From Nitrospirota bacterium (GTDB taxonomy: Bacteria; Nitrospirota; Nitrospiria; JACQBW01), in assembly GCA_016194305.1 (NCBI GenBank), contig JACQBW010000033.1, positions 42,452 to 106,451 on the forward strand: a stretch of DNA of 64,000 nucleotides, read 5' to 3'. This document shows, one piece after another, positions 56,399 through 63,778 of this stretch. The notes below the pieces were generated by a model that was not told where the DNA came from, made no database searches, and saw only the letters and a program-made list of their open reading frames with translations. The position numbers and the translations under genes are program-made. Position 1 is the stretch's first letter. The number at the start of each line of letters is the position of its first letter.

Positions 56399-56932
56399 TT
56401 ATTTGGACGGTTTAAAAATGAGCGCGGCGGAATTGATGCAGTATCTCAAATAGGTTGGAGCGGGGCCGTCATTAAAAACATGCCCCAGATGCCCGCCGCA
56501 TCGGGAACAATGAACTTCGGTTCTGGGATAACCGAGTTTGAAATCGGTCCTGGTGCCGATGGCATCCGAAAACATCGGCTGCCAGAAGCTAGGCCAGCCG
56601 GTTTGACTATCATATTTGTCTTTCGAGGAAAATAAAAGGAGATCGCAGCCGGCGCAGTAGTAGCTCCCCTTTTCTTTATTATCGTGGTATTTGTTTTCAA
56701 AAGGAGGTTCTGTCCCCTCCTGCCGGAGAACCCGATACTGCTCAGGCGTAAGGATCTTTTTCCACTCTCCATCGGATTTGACGACTTGAAACGATTTAAG
56801 GCTCTCTGCACCAATTGCCCGAAATGAACGGAACGAAAACAAAAAAGTCCCCGCCAGGGAGAGCATCAACCATTTAATAAGGGTTCGTCTGCAGACTGGC
56901 GCCCTAAGGATTTCCGGATCAAGAATGTTCAT
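56399..56932 (-). CDS. msrB: Exported peptide-methionine (R)-S-oxide reductase MsrB
   Basis: Repairs the R form of methionine sulfoxide in proteins, probably in the periplasm. The 177 residues have a hydrophobic N-terminal helix ([17 protein letters not shown]) that acts as signal or anchor. Then come the MsrB domain with zinc cysteines CAGC and [18 protein letters not shown] and the catalytic Cys near the C-terminus ([11 protein letters not shown]). The resolving Cys is not obvious. It overlaps the upstream M41-like gene by 4 nt (ATGA), so both are one transcript. Confidence 0.94.
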   Translation of the reverse strand: MNILDPEILRAPVCRRTLIKWLMLSLAGTFLFSFRSFRAIGAESLKSFQVVKSDGEWKKILTPEQYRVLRQEGTEPPFENKYHDNKEKGSYYCAGCDLLLFSSKDKYDSQTGWPSFWQPMFSDAIGTRTDFKLGYPRTEVHCSRCGGHLGHVFNDGPAPTYLRYCINSAALIFKPSK

Positions 56933-57417
56933 TTCTTAGATCCTAAGAGCTTGTCTATTTCTTCCCCAGTGAGGGTGTTCTTGTCAAGAAGTCCTCTTGC
57001 TATTATTTTAATGTTTCGTTTTATATTTCCCGACTCCAACCAATCGCCTAGCTGATCCAGATAACTATCATAATTGTCTAACCCAAGTCTTAATGCCAAC
57101 GAGGAAGCCTTGTCGTAATCTTCTCCTTGAGCGGTCAGATCAAACTCTCCGGTAAACAATCCTTCTGCCTCAGGTCCTGCCAGACAAATCAGAATCTCTT
57201 CTTCATATAATTTTGTCCATTTTTCATATTCATCCGGATCCTCTATTGCATTTAGATCCGGAAAATCTTCTAAAGACTTTCCTTGATGAAAACCCAAGAA
57301 GTTTCCTTCAGGCTCAATGGTGATCTTTAAGGCTATCTGATTGAAATGGTGGCTTAGGACGGCGTGGCCGGCCTCGTGGTAGGCTAATCTTTTCCGATCT
57401 AGATTCATGTAGACCAT
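56929..57417 (-). CDS. Stand-alone FtsH/M41-like zinc peptidase domain
   Basis: 162 residues with HEAGH at positions 14-18 ([14 protein letters not shown]), the zincin motif of FtsH (peptidase family M41), and the conserved downstream [11 protein letters not shown]. Helices about 60-160 complete a small helical zincin domain. There is no AAA+ ATPase or transmembrane segment, unlike FtsH itself, so it cannot unfold substrates alone. The acidic ExxxD-type third ligand is not certain. It lies between an 84-residue CxxC protein and msrB in the same orientation. Confidence 0.8.
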   Translation of the reverse strand: MVYMNLDRKRLAYHEAGHAVLSHHFNQIALKITIEPEGNFLGFHQGKSLEDFPDLNAIEDPDEYEKWTKLYEEEILICLAGPEAEGLFTGEFDLTAQGEDYDKASSLALRLGLDNYDSYLDQLGDWLESGNIKRNIKIIARGLLDKNTLTGEEIDKLLGSKK

Positions 57418-57447
57418 TTCAAAGAGATCAATTCGAATTTGCTCATT

Positions 57448-57702
57448 TCATGAAACTTCCAGCCACTTCGCGACCCATTCTAAAAGCTCTGCCCTATTTT
57501 CTGGCCTTTCGATTACACCCTGTTTTTCGTTTTCCCTAATTATTCGTTCAAAGTCTATCTCGTCCGTATTTAATATTTCTTCAGACATGCATTTATCGCA
57601 AAGGCCCTTAATAACTCCATGCTGTTTCCCAATAATCTGTTTCACATTTCTGGTAAAAAAGGCAAATTGACATTTTAAACAGAAAGCTATTACTGTCTCC
57701 AT
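57448..57702 (-). CDS. Small protein with two CxxC pairs, unknown function
   Basis: 84 residues. The N-terminal part has two Cys pairs (FCLKC and LCDKC) that could bind zinc, separated by about 25 residues. The C-terminal half is acidic and helical with a final Trp-rich segment (LLEWVAKWLEVS). No family recognised. It reads in the same direction as the M41-like and msrB genes (gap 30 nt), so it may be in that transcript. Confidence 0.6.
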   Translation of the reverse strand: METVIAFCLKCQFAFFTRNVKQIIGKQHGVIKGLCDKCMSEEILNTDEIDFERIIRENEKQGVIERPENRAELLEWVAKWLEVS

Positions 57703-57725
57703 GGATTCCCCTATTTAAACCACCG

Positions 57726-57842
57726 TCAAATTATCAGGCCCATAACTGTAGTAATCAGGGTTAGCATAACATTAATTAGGGTCACCCATTTTTCCTGCTT
57801 CCATAGACGTTTGGCTGAAAACTTTTCCCCATGATCCGCCAT
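57726..57842 (-). CDS. Very short membrane protein (38 residues), unknown function
   Basis: The minus-strand ORF starts at the ATG at 57842. A stop codon (TGA) lies immediately upstream in frame, so no longer start is possible. The 38 residues have a charged N-terminus (MADHGEKFSAKRLWKQEKW) followed by one hydrophobic helix (VTLINVMLTLITTVMGLII) and end there. The topology is that of small single-span proteins. The ribosome site is weak (GAGAAG). It begins 12 nt after the stop of a 24-codon ORF. No homologue is claimed. Confidence 0.4.
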   Translation of the reverse strand: MADHGEKFSAKRLWKQEKWVTLINVMLTLITTVMGLII

Positions 57843-57854
57843 TCAAATCGCTTC

Positions 57855-57929
57855 TCAATGGCGCATGGTCCCTTTCACGGCGTTTAGATTACCCAAGAGC
57901 CGGACAAACCAATAAAGGGAACTCTTCAT
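57855..57929 (-). CDS. 24-codon ORF, possibly a short basic peptide or remnant
   Basis: The minus-strand ORF from ATG 57929 reads MKSSLYWFVRLLGN..NAVKG and stops at 57855. The pattern LYW..R.LGNLNAVKG reminds me of longer basic peptides in other bacteria that continue with Arg-rich segments; here the stop comes early, so it could be a truncated copy. There is no clear ribosome site. Listed because it sits in a 250-nt gap together with the 38-residue ORF. Confidence 0.25.
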   Translation of the reverse strand: MKSSLYWFVRLLGNLNAVKGTMRH

Positions 57930-57948
57930 TTTATTGATATCATTCAGT

Positions 57949-58506
57949 CTACACATCCTTTACGGAGTATTTCTCTTTAAATTCCTTAAGCCATCTTTCC
58001 AATATGGCTACGTATTGTTGAAAGGCCTGAATAAGTTCGGACGGATGAGATCCATCAATCTTGAAAAAGTACTGCGGTATATTAATCGAAATAAAAAAAC
58101 CCAAATTGGGATCAATACTAAAGAGAGCCGGGGCTGGAATTACATCGTATTCCGGACCAATCGGCGAATGGACAGTCCTGTCTTTCTTTTCAAATTCCGC
58201 CCCTGAACTCTTAGTTTCATTATTGCGTTGGTTTATTATTTCCTGACAAAGAGAACGCTCCTGAGGTGACAAGCTCTTTTCGAATACTGGAAAAAACTCG
58301 TCATATTCCTTTTTTGCTTCATTTTGCAAATATATCGTAACGCTACGTCCGGCACTTAGGAACGCGCTTAAATAATGTTCAAATGCTTCCGGATGGGCTT
58401 CGGTAGGGTGGCGGTGGACAGCAATAAGATTATCCAAAAAGAATTTCGTTTCTCTCAATTTTTTTTCGGTCTTGGAAATTTCCATCAAAAGATCTACTGT
58501 TTTCAC
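57949..58506 (-). CDS. Protein of unknown function (185 residues)
   Basis: A soluble protein, mostly helical, with a charged first half (DLLMEISKTEKKLRETKFF, then a long helix) and a C-terminal part with IPAPALFSIDP and a KEKYSVKDV tail. No domain recognised, no signal peptide. It is first in the series of short minus-strand genes running toward msrB. Base use looks like its neighbours. No start ambiguity: ATG at 58506. Confidence 0.6.
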   Translation of the reverse strand: MKTVDLLMEISKTEKKLRETKFFLDNLIAVHRHPTEAHPEAFEHYLSAFLSAGRSVTIYLQNEAKKEYDEFFPVFEKSLSPQERSLCQEIINQRNNETKSSGAEFEKKDRTVHSPIGPEYDVIPAPALFSIDPNLGFFISINIPQYFFKIDGSHPSELIQAFQQYVAILERWLKEFKEKYSVKDV

Positions 58507-58620
58507 ATCTGACCATATATTTATTTTTTAATGCTGTCTACAAGGCGTTCAAATGGAGAGATTCCAAGGAATGGACAATTCTGGAATGTTTCGTAACTAA
58601 TTGTTTTTACTACTAAAAAA

Positions 58621-58696
58621 TGGAGCCGATGAGTGGAATCGAACCACCGACCTGCTGATTACGAATCAGCTGCTCTGCCAACTGAGCTACATCGGC
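58621..58696 (-). tRNA. tRNA-Thr (anticodon CGU)
   Basis: Minus-strand cloverleaf with acceptor GCCGATG/CATCGGC, D-stem GCTC/GAGC, anticodon loop TTCGTAA with anticodon CGT, T-arm with GTTCGATTCC, discriminator T and an encoded CCA. Reads ACG codons. The encoded CCA is unlike tRNA-Arg at 38.6 kb, which lacks it. Confidence 0.95.
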
Positions 58697-58797
58697 CTTA
58701 TGAATCAGGGCTAACCTTATTGGTACCAGACTTCAGAATAACAGTCAACAGGATTCAAGAATAACCCTGTATTCTAACAGGATTTTTCAACAACCTG

Positions 58798-61326
58798 CTA
58801 GTTCTCTCTGAGGAGTTCCATCGGTTTTCTTTGTGCAACACGCCCCGTTATCCAATAGCTGATGACGATCGTCAGCAAAACAGTTGCCATCACGACCGTC
58901 GGAAAAATAACAAAAGGCATTTTCCATTCTATCTCCAGAATATATTTTAAAAATACAATGGCAAGGATTGACCCCATGACGACGCCAATCGTTCCGGCAA
59001 TCATTCCGAGAAGTGCATATTCCGCAATAAACATGTGTGAAATCTTTCGCCGAGTGGCTCCGAGTATTTTAAGGATAACCGCCTCTTTTAGCCGGAAGTA
59101 TCGTGTGGCCGCCATCGATCCGGCAAGGACCACCCATCCCGCTCCTACAGTAAATCCTCCCATAAACTGAACAGCCAAAAGGATTTTTCTCATGATATCC
59201 TTGAGGGTGTCGAGAATATGCCTCACGTTGATCACCGTCACATTCGGAAAAAGAGCAACGACTTCTCCCTGATAGGCCAACTCCTGATTGAGTGGTGCTC
59301 GTGAGGTGGCTATGTAGGTCACTCCCTTTCCTTTGAAAGCATGCGGAGTGTAAATCACAAAGAAATTGGTTCGCAGATTTTCCCAGTTAACCCTCCGGAT
59401 GTTCGTAATCACGCCTTCGACAGGCGACCCCTGAAGGTCAAACGTAAGGGTCGAGCCGATTCCGACGCCGAGATGGCGGGCTAGATCTTCTTCGATCGAA
59501 ATCAGATCCTTTTCTCTTCCCTCTTCTTCGCTCCACCATTGACCCTGGATAATCCGATTCTCTTCGGGAGCCTTCTCTTGAAAGGTCAGGACATACTCCC
59601 TCTGAAAGTACCACTGCTGATTACTTTTTAGTTGAGCAAGCGGTGAGCCGTTGACCGCATAGAGCCTTCCCCGAAGGATTGGATTGAGATCATGCCCCGC
59701 CGGGAATCCCCATTCACGGTATCTGTTTTCGACGAGGTTTTCAAACGGGCCAACCTGATTGTTTTGGATATCGACAAAGAAAAAAGAAGGGGCCCGCTCC
59801 GGAATATTGGAAGTCACCTGTTGAATCATACCGGCCCGGATGAACAATATGGCGGTCACCACAGTCGTCCCAAGACCGATCGACAAAATGACTGACTGGA
59901 CAAACTGGCCCGGGCGATGCAGATTGGCGACCCCGTATCTGATCGCAAAGGAGGCGGGACGAAGATATTTGATTCCTTTAAGCAACAACAGGACTGCGAG
60001 CCTGAGCACAAGTGCCGAAGCAAGGAAAATTCCTAGAAAGAGCGCTCCTCTTCGAATATCTTCCGCTACCCAGAAAACAAAGAAAATTGACCCCAACACA
60101 ATGAGAATCACCGTGATCCATCGGCGAACCCCCTTGATTGCCCGGGTCGGTGGAAGAATCTTATCGCGGAGGATAAGCGATGGAGAAAGATCCATTATTC
60201 GATAAAGGGGAATGATTGAGAACAGGAGGATCACTCCTATTCCGGCAAGAACTCCTTGAACAATGGGTATGAATGGAAAAACATACGACCCCGCCTGGGG
60301 AATCATTCCTCGAAGAGTCCCTTGAAATAAGGCATGGATGCCAAGCCCGATGGAGATGCCGAGTGATGCACCTGCAAGACCCATGATCAGAGACTGGATC
60401 AGATAGATCGTAAAGAGCACGCGAGAGGTTGTTCCCAGGCATTTGAGAATACCCATCGTTTCACTTTTTTCTTTCACGTAAGCGTGGATGGAATTTCCAA
60501 CCCCGATCCCGCCAATAAAAAGTGCCACCATTCCCATCAAACCAAGATAAATGGTCAAATTATTGAGAAAACGGCGAAGCCTTGGCTGGGCCTCCCGGTA
60601 AGATTCCACAGTGGCTTTATCTCCGGTCAATGCCTCTTTGAGCTCCTCGAGAAGGGGAACCGGGCTGAGGGTGTGAGGGAGCTGGAGCAGATATCGATAT
60701 CGGACTCTGCTTCCAGGCTGAATCAGGCCAGTCTCATTAAGGGAAGATTCGGAAATGAGAATTCTTGGCCCCATACTAAAGGCTTCGGTCATCCGGTCAG
60801 GCTCTTTCTGAATCACTCCTTCAATGACCAATTCGGACTGACCAAGCTGGATCTTTTCACCCTCCTTTAACCCAAGCTTGGCAAGAAACGAGCTTTCAAC
60901 CCAGGCCTTTCCGGGCGAGGAAAAAGAGGACAAAACTCCCGCAGGCTCGAGAATCAGGTCCCCATAGAGTGGATATTCCGGACGTACGGCTTTCAGTTCG
61001 ACTAGCTGGCTCTCCTTGCCGCCAGGTTTTCCTGCCATGGCAATCAATTCATAGACCAGAGTCTCCCGGATCCCTTTCTTTTCGAGTCCCTTGATGTAAT
61101 CGTAACCCTGAGCTGAGATCGGATGGCTCATCTCGATTTCGATGTCTCCTCCCAGCAGGCTTTTGGCCTCCCGCATCATCGAACGCTCTACCTGGTTTGA
61201 AATTGCCCCGACCGTGACGATTCCGGCCACACCAAGAGATATGCAGAAGATAAAGAACCCAAAACGACGCCATGAAGATCGAATTTCCCTCCAAACCATC
61301 CGGATGATATAAGAGAAGTTCATCAC
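58798..61326 (-). CDS. ybbP: FtsX-type ABC transporter permease, YbbP family
   Basis: A long (842-residue) permease with two FtsX-like halves: helix 1 (FGFFIFCISLGVAGIVTVGAI), a periplasmic region, three helices around residue 250-380, then a second set of four and a C-terminal trio. This duplicated layout is that of YbbP. With the YbbA ATPase encoded just upstream it forms an ABC system of uncertain substrate. It overlaps ybbA by 4 nt. The adjacent divergent TesA gene matches the conserved ybbAP-tesA cluster. Confidence 0.9.
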   Translation of the reverse strand: MMNFSYIIRMVWREIRSSWRRFGFFIFCISLGVAGIVTVGAISNQVERSMMREAKSLLGGDIEIEMSHPISAQGYDYIKGLEKKGIRETLVYELIAMAGKPGGKESQLVELKAVRPEYPLYGDLILEPAGVLSSFSSPGKAWVESSFLAKLGLKEGEKIQLGQSELVIEGVIQKEPDRMTEAFSMGPRILISESSLNETGLIQPGSRVRYRYLLQLPHTLSPVPLLEELKEALTGDKATVESYREAQPRLRRFLNNLTIYLGLMGMVALFIGGIGVGNSIHAYVKEKSETMGILKCLGTTSRVLFTIYLIQSLIMGLAGASLGISIGLGIHALFQGTLRGMIPQAGSYVFPFIPIVQGVLAGIGVILLFSIIPLYRIMDLSPSLILRDKILPPTRAIKGVRRWITVILIVLGSIFFVFWVAEDIRRGALFLGIFLASALVLRLAVLLLLKGIKYLRPASFAIRYGVANLHRPGQFVQSVILSIGLGTTVVTAILFIRAGMIQQVTSNIPERAPSFFFVDIQNNQVGPFENLVENRYREWGFPAGHDLNPILRGRLYAVNGSPLAQLKSNQQWYFQREYVLTFQEKAPEENRIIQGQWWSEEEGREKDLISIEEDLARHLGVGIGSTLTFDLQGSPVEGVITNIRRVNWENLRTNFFVIYTPHAFKGKGVTYIATSRAPLNQELAYQGEVVALFPNVTVINVRHILDTLKDIMRKILLAVQFMGGFTVGAGWVVLAGSMAATRYFRLKEAVILKILGATRRKISHMFIAEYALLGMIAGTIGVVMGSILAIVFLKYILEIEWKMPFVIFPTVVMATVLLTIVISYWITGRVAQRKPMELLREN

Positions 61327-61985
61327 GAGAGCTCAATCCTTCCATTTCTAAGCTTGATAACCCGATCGGCCAGATTCGCGATGTCCGGATCGTGGGTCAC
61401 CCAGACCATGGTATTCTTCTCTTTCCGATGCAAAGCGATCAAAAGATCGACGATCTTTTTTCCGGTATCCTCATCCAGATTTCCAGTCGGTTCGTCGGCT
61501 AAGAGAATGGGGGGATTGACTGAAAACGCTCTGGCAATGGCAACACGCTGTTGCTCTCCTCCCGACATCTGGAGCGGAAAATGCCCGGCCCTCTCTAGGA
61601 GACCCACCTCATTTAAGAGTGACTGCGAACGGGCGGAAATGTTCATTTCTCCGTTCAACTCCATCGGCACTGAAATATTTTCAAGAGCGGTTAGGTGAGG
61701 AATCAGCTGGTAGGACTGGAAGACAAGACCGATCTGTTTCCCCCTTAATGTGGTTAGTTCATCTTCATCCAGCAGTCCCAAAGCACGGCGATCGATCTCA
61801 ATAGTTCCTGATGTGGGCCTGTCGAGGCCTGCCAGGAGCCCTAAGAGCGTCGATTTGCCGCTTCCGGAGGGTCCCATCACCGCGATAAACTGACCTTGCC
61901 CGATTTCCAGATTGATATGGTCTAAAATAGTCAGCACTTTTGAACCGCTCTTGACTTTCATTACAAGCTCTTTAACCAAAATCAT
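61323..61985 (-). CDS. ybbA: ABC transporter ATP-binding protein, YbbA/LolD-like
   Basis: 220 residues of the MacB/LolD-type ATPase subfamily: Walker A GPSGSGKSTLLG, Q-loop QSYQLIPHLT, signature MSGGEQQRVAIARAF and Walker B ILLADEPTGNLDE. It partners with the 842-residue permease downstream (4-nt overlap). Divergently transcribed from tesA; both start sites lie within 100 nt of each other. Confidence 0.92.
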   Translation of the reverse strand: MILVKELVMKVKSGSKVLTILDHINLEIGQGQFIAVMGPSGSGKSTLLGLLAGLDRPTSGTIEIDRRALGLLDEDELTTLRGKQIGLVFQSYQLIPHLTALENISVPMELNGEMNISARSQSLLNEVGLLERAGHFPLQMSGGEQQRVAIARAFSVNPPILLADEPTGNLDEDTGKKIVDLLIALHRKEKNTMVWVTHDPDIANLADRVIKLRNGRIELS

Positions 61986-62011
61986 AAGCCATTCCTGCGA
62001 CTATAAATAAT

Positions 62012-62044
62012 TTGAGATGAGAGAAAATGTTCTATGTTATTATA
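62012..62044. promoter_or_regulatory. Overlapping divergent promoter elements for ybbA and tesA
   Basis: Minus strand: a perfect TATAAT (62039-62044) about 55 nt before ybbA, with only a weak -35. Plus strand: TTGAGA (62012-62017), 17 nt, TGTTAT (62035-62040). The two -10 elements overlap, so transcription of one gene may hinder the other. Weak evidence for both. Confidence 0.3.
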
Positions 62045-62076
62045 CACAAACTAATGGATGGTTGAATCATTACTTC

Positions 62077-62715
62077 ATGAGAAACATTCTAAAACATTTC
62101 GGTGGCTTTATTCTAATTTTGACGACCATAGCCACTGCCCGGGGAGATCAAAATTTCATTGAAAAATCTTCCCATCTCATCGTAGCGTTTGGTAATAGTC
62201 TGACGGCTGGTTACGGTGTGACTCCTGATGAGGCTTATCCGGCACTTCTGGAAAGACGGTTGCGGGAGAATCATTTTTCCTATCGCGTTTTGAACGCCGG
62301 TATCAGCGGAGAAACAACCAGTGGGGGGCTCTCACGAATAGACGAAGTGATCCGGCATAATCCTGAGATTGTGATCCTGGAACTGGGAGCCAACGACGGT
62401 TTGAGAGGTGTCCCGTTAGGCCTGATCGAATCCAATTTGGGCAAAATGATAGGAATTCTGCAGAAAAGGAAGATCAAGGTATTGTTGGCAGGAATGAAAC
62501 TCCCTCCTAATTATGGAGCGGATTATACGGATGGATTTCATCAAATGTATTTTCGCCTGGCCAAAAAGTATCGTTTGAAATTGATACCTTTCTTACTTGA
62601 GGGAACGGCTGCAAAGGAGGGTTTGAATCAGGCGGATGGGCTCCACCCGACAGCAGAAGGTTACAAAATTGTATTGGTCAATGTCTGGAATTACCTGGTA
62701 CCTTTACTTCGGTAG
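62077..62715 (+). CDS. tesA: Exported GDSL-type esterase / lysophospholipase, TesA-like
   Basis: An SGNH hydrolase. From the ATG at 62077 it has 212 residues with a signal peptide (FGGFILILTTIATARG); a start 60 nt upstream would precede it with a non-signal segment. Block I is FGNSLTAGYGV, with the nucleophilic Ser and Asn in place of the usual Asp (GNSL for GDSL). Block III is GANDGLRG, and the Asp/His pair is DGLHPTAEGY. It hydrolyses acyl esters or thioesters in the periplasm. Its divergent position next to ybbA-ybbP matches enteric and other genomes. Confidence 0.9.
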   Translation: MRNILKHFGGFILILTTIATARGDQNFIEKSSHLIVAFGNSLTAGYGVTPDEAYPALLERRLRENHFSYRVLNAGISGETTSGGLSRIDEVIRHNPEIVILELGANDGLRGVPLGLIESNLGKMIGILQKRKIKVLLAGMKLPPNYGADYTDGFHQMYFRLAKKYRLKLIPFLLEGTAAKEGLNQADGLHPTAEGYKIVLVNVWNYLVPLLR

Positions 62716-62755
62716 GTGATTTTGACACCCGGCTGCCTGAAGCAAAAAATCCCGC

Positions 62756-63169
62756 TTACTTCGGAAACTCGAGTTTACTAACAAAGGCTTGAACAATATA
62801 CACTTTCAGATTGTTGGAATTCGCATCGTGTGGAAAGAGAAAAAATCCTAACCTGCCCGGCGAAAATCCCTGAGTATACCCATACAGAATCTCCCCATCC
62901 TTGAAATGGATCATCGCTTTCTTCCCATATTGAGACTGGCTCGATCCCTCAAAGCCGCTGGGCGCCTGGTATTCTTTATTCCCTTTATAATCCTTTACAA
63001 AGAATACCGCTTTCACCTGAGTTAAGGAAATTTCGACAGGCACCGGAAAGGATTCTCCGTCTGTCTGGTTTAAATGGAACCGGTCCTTATTGGGGAAGAA
63101 ATCCTGGGTCGTTCCCTTAAGAACCTTTCCATCCTGAAACCGAACCACAATTCTCTGACTTAGATCCAT
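62756..63169 (-). CDS. Small protein with two copies of an Sm-like/SH3-like unit, unknown function
   Basis: 137 residues that repeat themselves: RIVVRFQDGKVLKGTTQDFFP ... VEISLTQVKAVFFV is followed by KAMIHFKDGEILYGYTQGFSP ... VYIVQAFVSKLEF. The unit pattern (strand, DG turn, strand with G.T..F.P, then a final hydrophobic strand) is that of small beta barrels. No family name can be given with certainty; similar 'FKDG..L.G.T' proteins occur in related bacteria. No signal peptide. Its 3' end is 41 nt from tesA on the other strand. Confidence 0.65.
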   Translation of the reverse strand: MDLSQRIVVRFQDGKVLKGTTQDFFPNKDRFHLNQTDGESFPVPVEISLTQVKAVFFVKDYKGNKEYQAPSGFEGSSQSQYGKKAMIHFKDGEILYGYTQGFSPGRLGFFLFPHDANSNNLKVYIVQAFVSKLEFPK

Positions 63170-63184
63170 AGAAATCCCGCAAGA

Positions 63185-63403
63185 TCAGGTTCCTGATTCC
63201 GTAACATTCAGATCTAATTCTACCACTTTTTGGGATATTGTCAGGTTGCTCTTATCAAGGCTGAACAGGTCTTTTTTCGTTTTCCTTCTCTCATCAGCCA
63301 GTTTTTGGTATAATAAATTGTCGTTTGACTCCAATCCTGTATATTCAGTACTATCAGGATTGCAGATAGATGAAATAAGGAGTCTCGCATGTTTGATTTT
63401 CAA
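63185..63403 (-). CDS. Small ORF resembling Spo0E-type phosphatases (weak)
   Basis: 72 codons from the ATG at 63403, or 49 from an in-frame TTG at 63334. The C-terminal pattern LYQKLADERRKTKKDLFSL then ISQKVVELDLNV resembles the helical hairpin of Spo0E-type aspartyl-phosphate phosphatases, which end in SQxLDxLI; here VV replaces LD. The longer start overlaps the ribosome site of the rhodanese gene and its promoter lies inside the ORF on the other strand, so a chance ORF cannot be excluded. It is directly upstream of the duplicated-barrel gene in the same direction. Confidence 0.35.
   Translation of the reverse strand: MKIKHARLLISSICNPDSTEYTGLESNDNLLYQKLADERRKTKKDLFSLDKSNLTISQKVVELDLNVTESGT
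63306..63314 (+). promoter_or_regulatory. Extended -10 promoter of the rhodanese gene
   Basis: TGGTATAAT is a perfect TATAAT with an extended TG. No good -35 is present. Start near 63321 gives a leader of about 68 nt before the rhodanese ATG. Confidence 0.5.
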
Positions 63404-63748
63404 GGACGATTTGCAGCGCTTGGAGGCGAAGACAATTTAAGTGCCGAAGAGATTAAGAAAATGATCGCTGACGGGAACTCTTTAACCATTCTGGATGTCC
63501 GGGAGCCATGGGAATATCAGACCGCTAAAATCGAAGGTTCTGTTTTAATTCCGCTTGGACAGTTAGAAAAGAGAAAAGACGAATTGGATCCGGAAATGAA
63601 GATTGTCTGTCTCTGTCATATGGGTGTACGAAGCTTTAAAGCGATGAAATATCTGCAATCGTGCGGATTTAAGAATGTTAAGAATATGGCAGGTGGAATT
63701 GAGGCCTGGTCGCTGAAAGTCGATCCGGCTGTGCCTCGATATCGTTAA
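63389..63748 (+). CDS. Single-domain rhodanese-like sulfurtransferase
   Basis: 119 residues of a single rhodanese domain. It begins with an LSAEEIKKMI strand, ILDVREPWEYQTAKIEGSVLIP is the family pattern, and the active-site loop is CHMGVRS with the catalytic Cys. The C-terminus is GGIEAWSLKVD. It transfers sulfane sulfur or, in some cases, detoxifies; partner unknown. AAGGAG lies 8 nt before the ATG at 63389. A short gap (30 nt) leads to the next gene in the same direction. Confidence 0.9.
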   Translation: MFDFQGRFAALGGEDNLSAEEIKKMIADGNSLTILDVREPWEYQTAKIEGSVLIPLGQLEKRKDELDPEMKIVCLCHMGVRSFKAMKYLQSCGFKNVKNMAGGIEAWSLKVDPAVPRYR

Positions 63749-63778
63749 CCGGATTTATTCATATAAAAGGAATCTTCC

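Noticed and set aside
58766..58781. CCTGT/ACAGG hairpin with following Ts near tRNA-Thr
   Set aside because: The T-run is on the plus strand, where no gene precedes it; on the coding strand it has no T-run.
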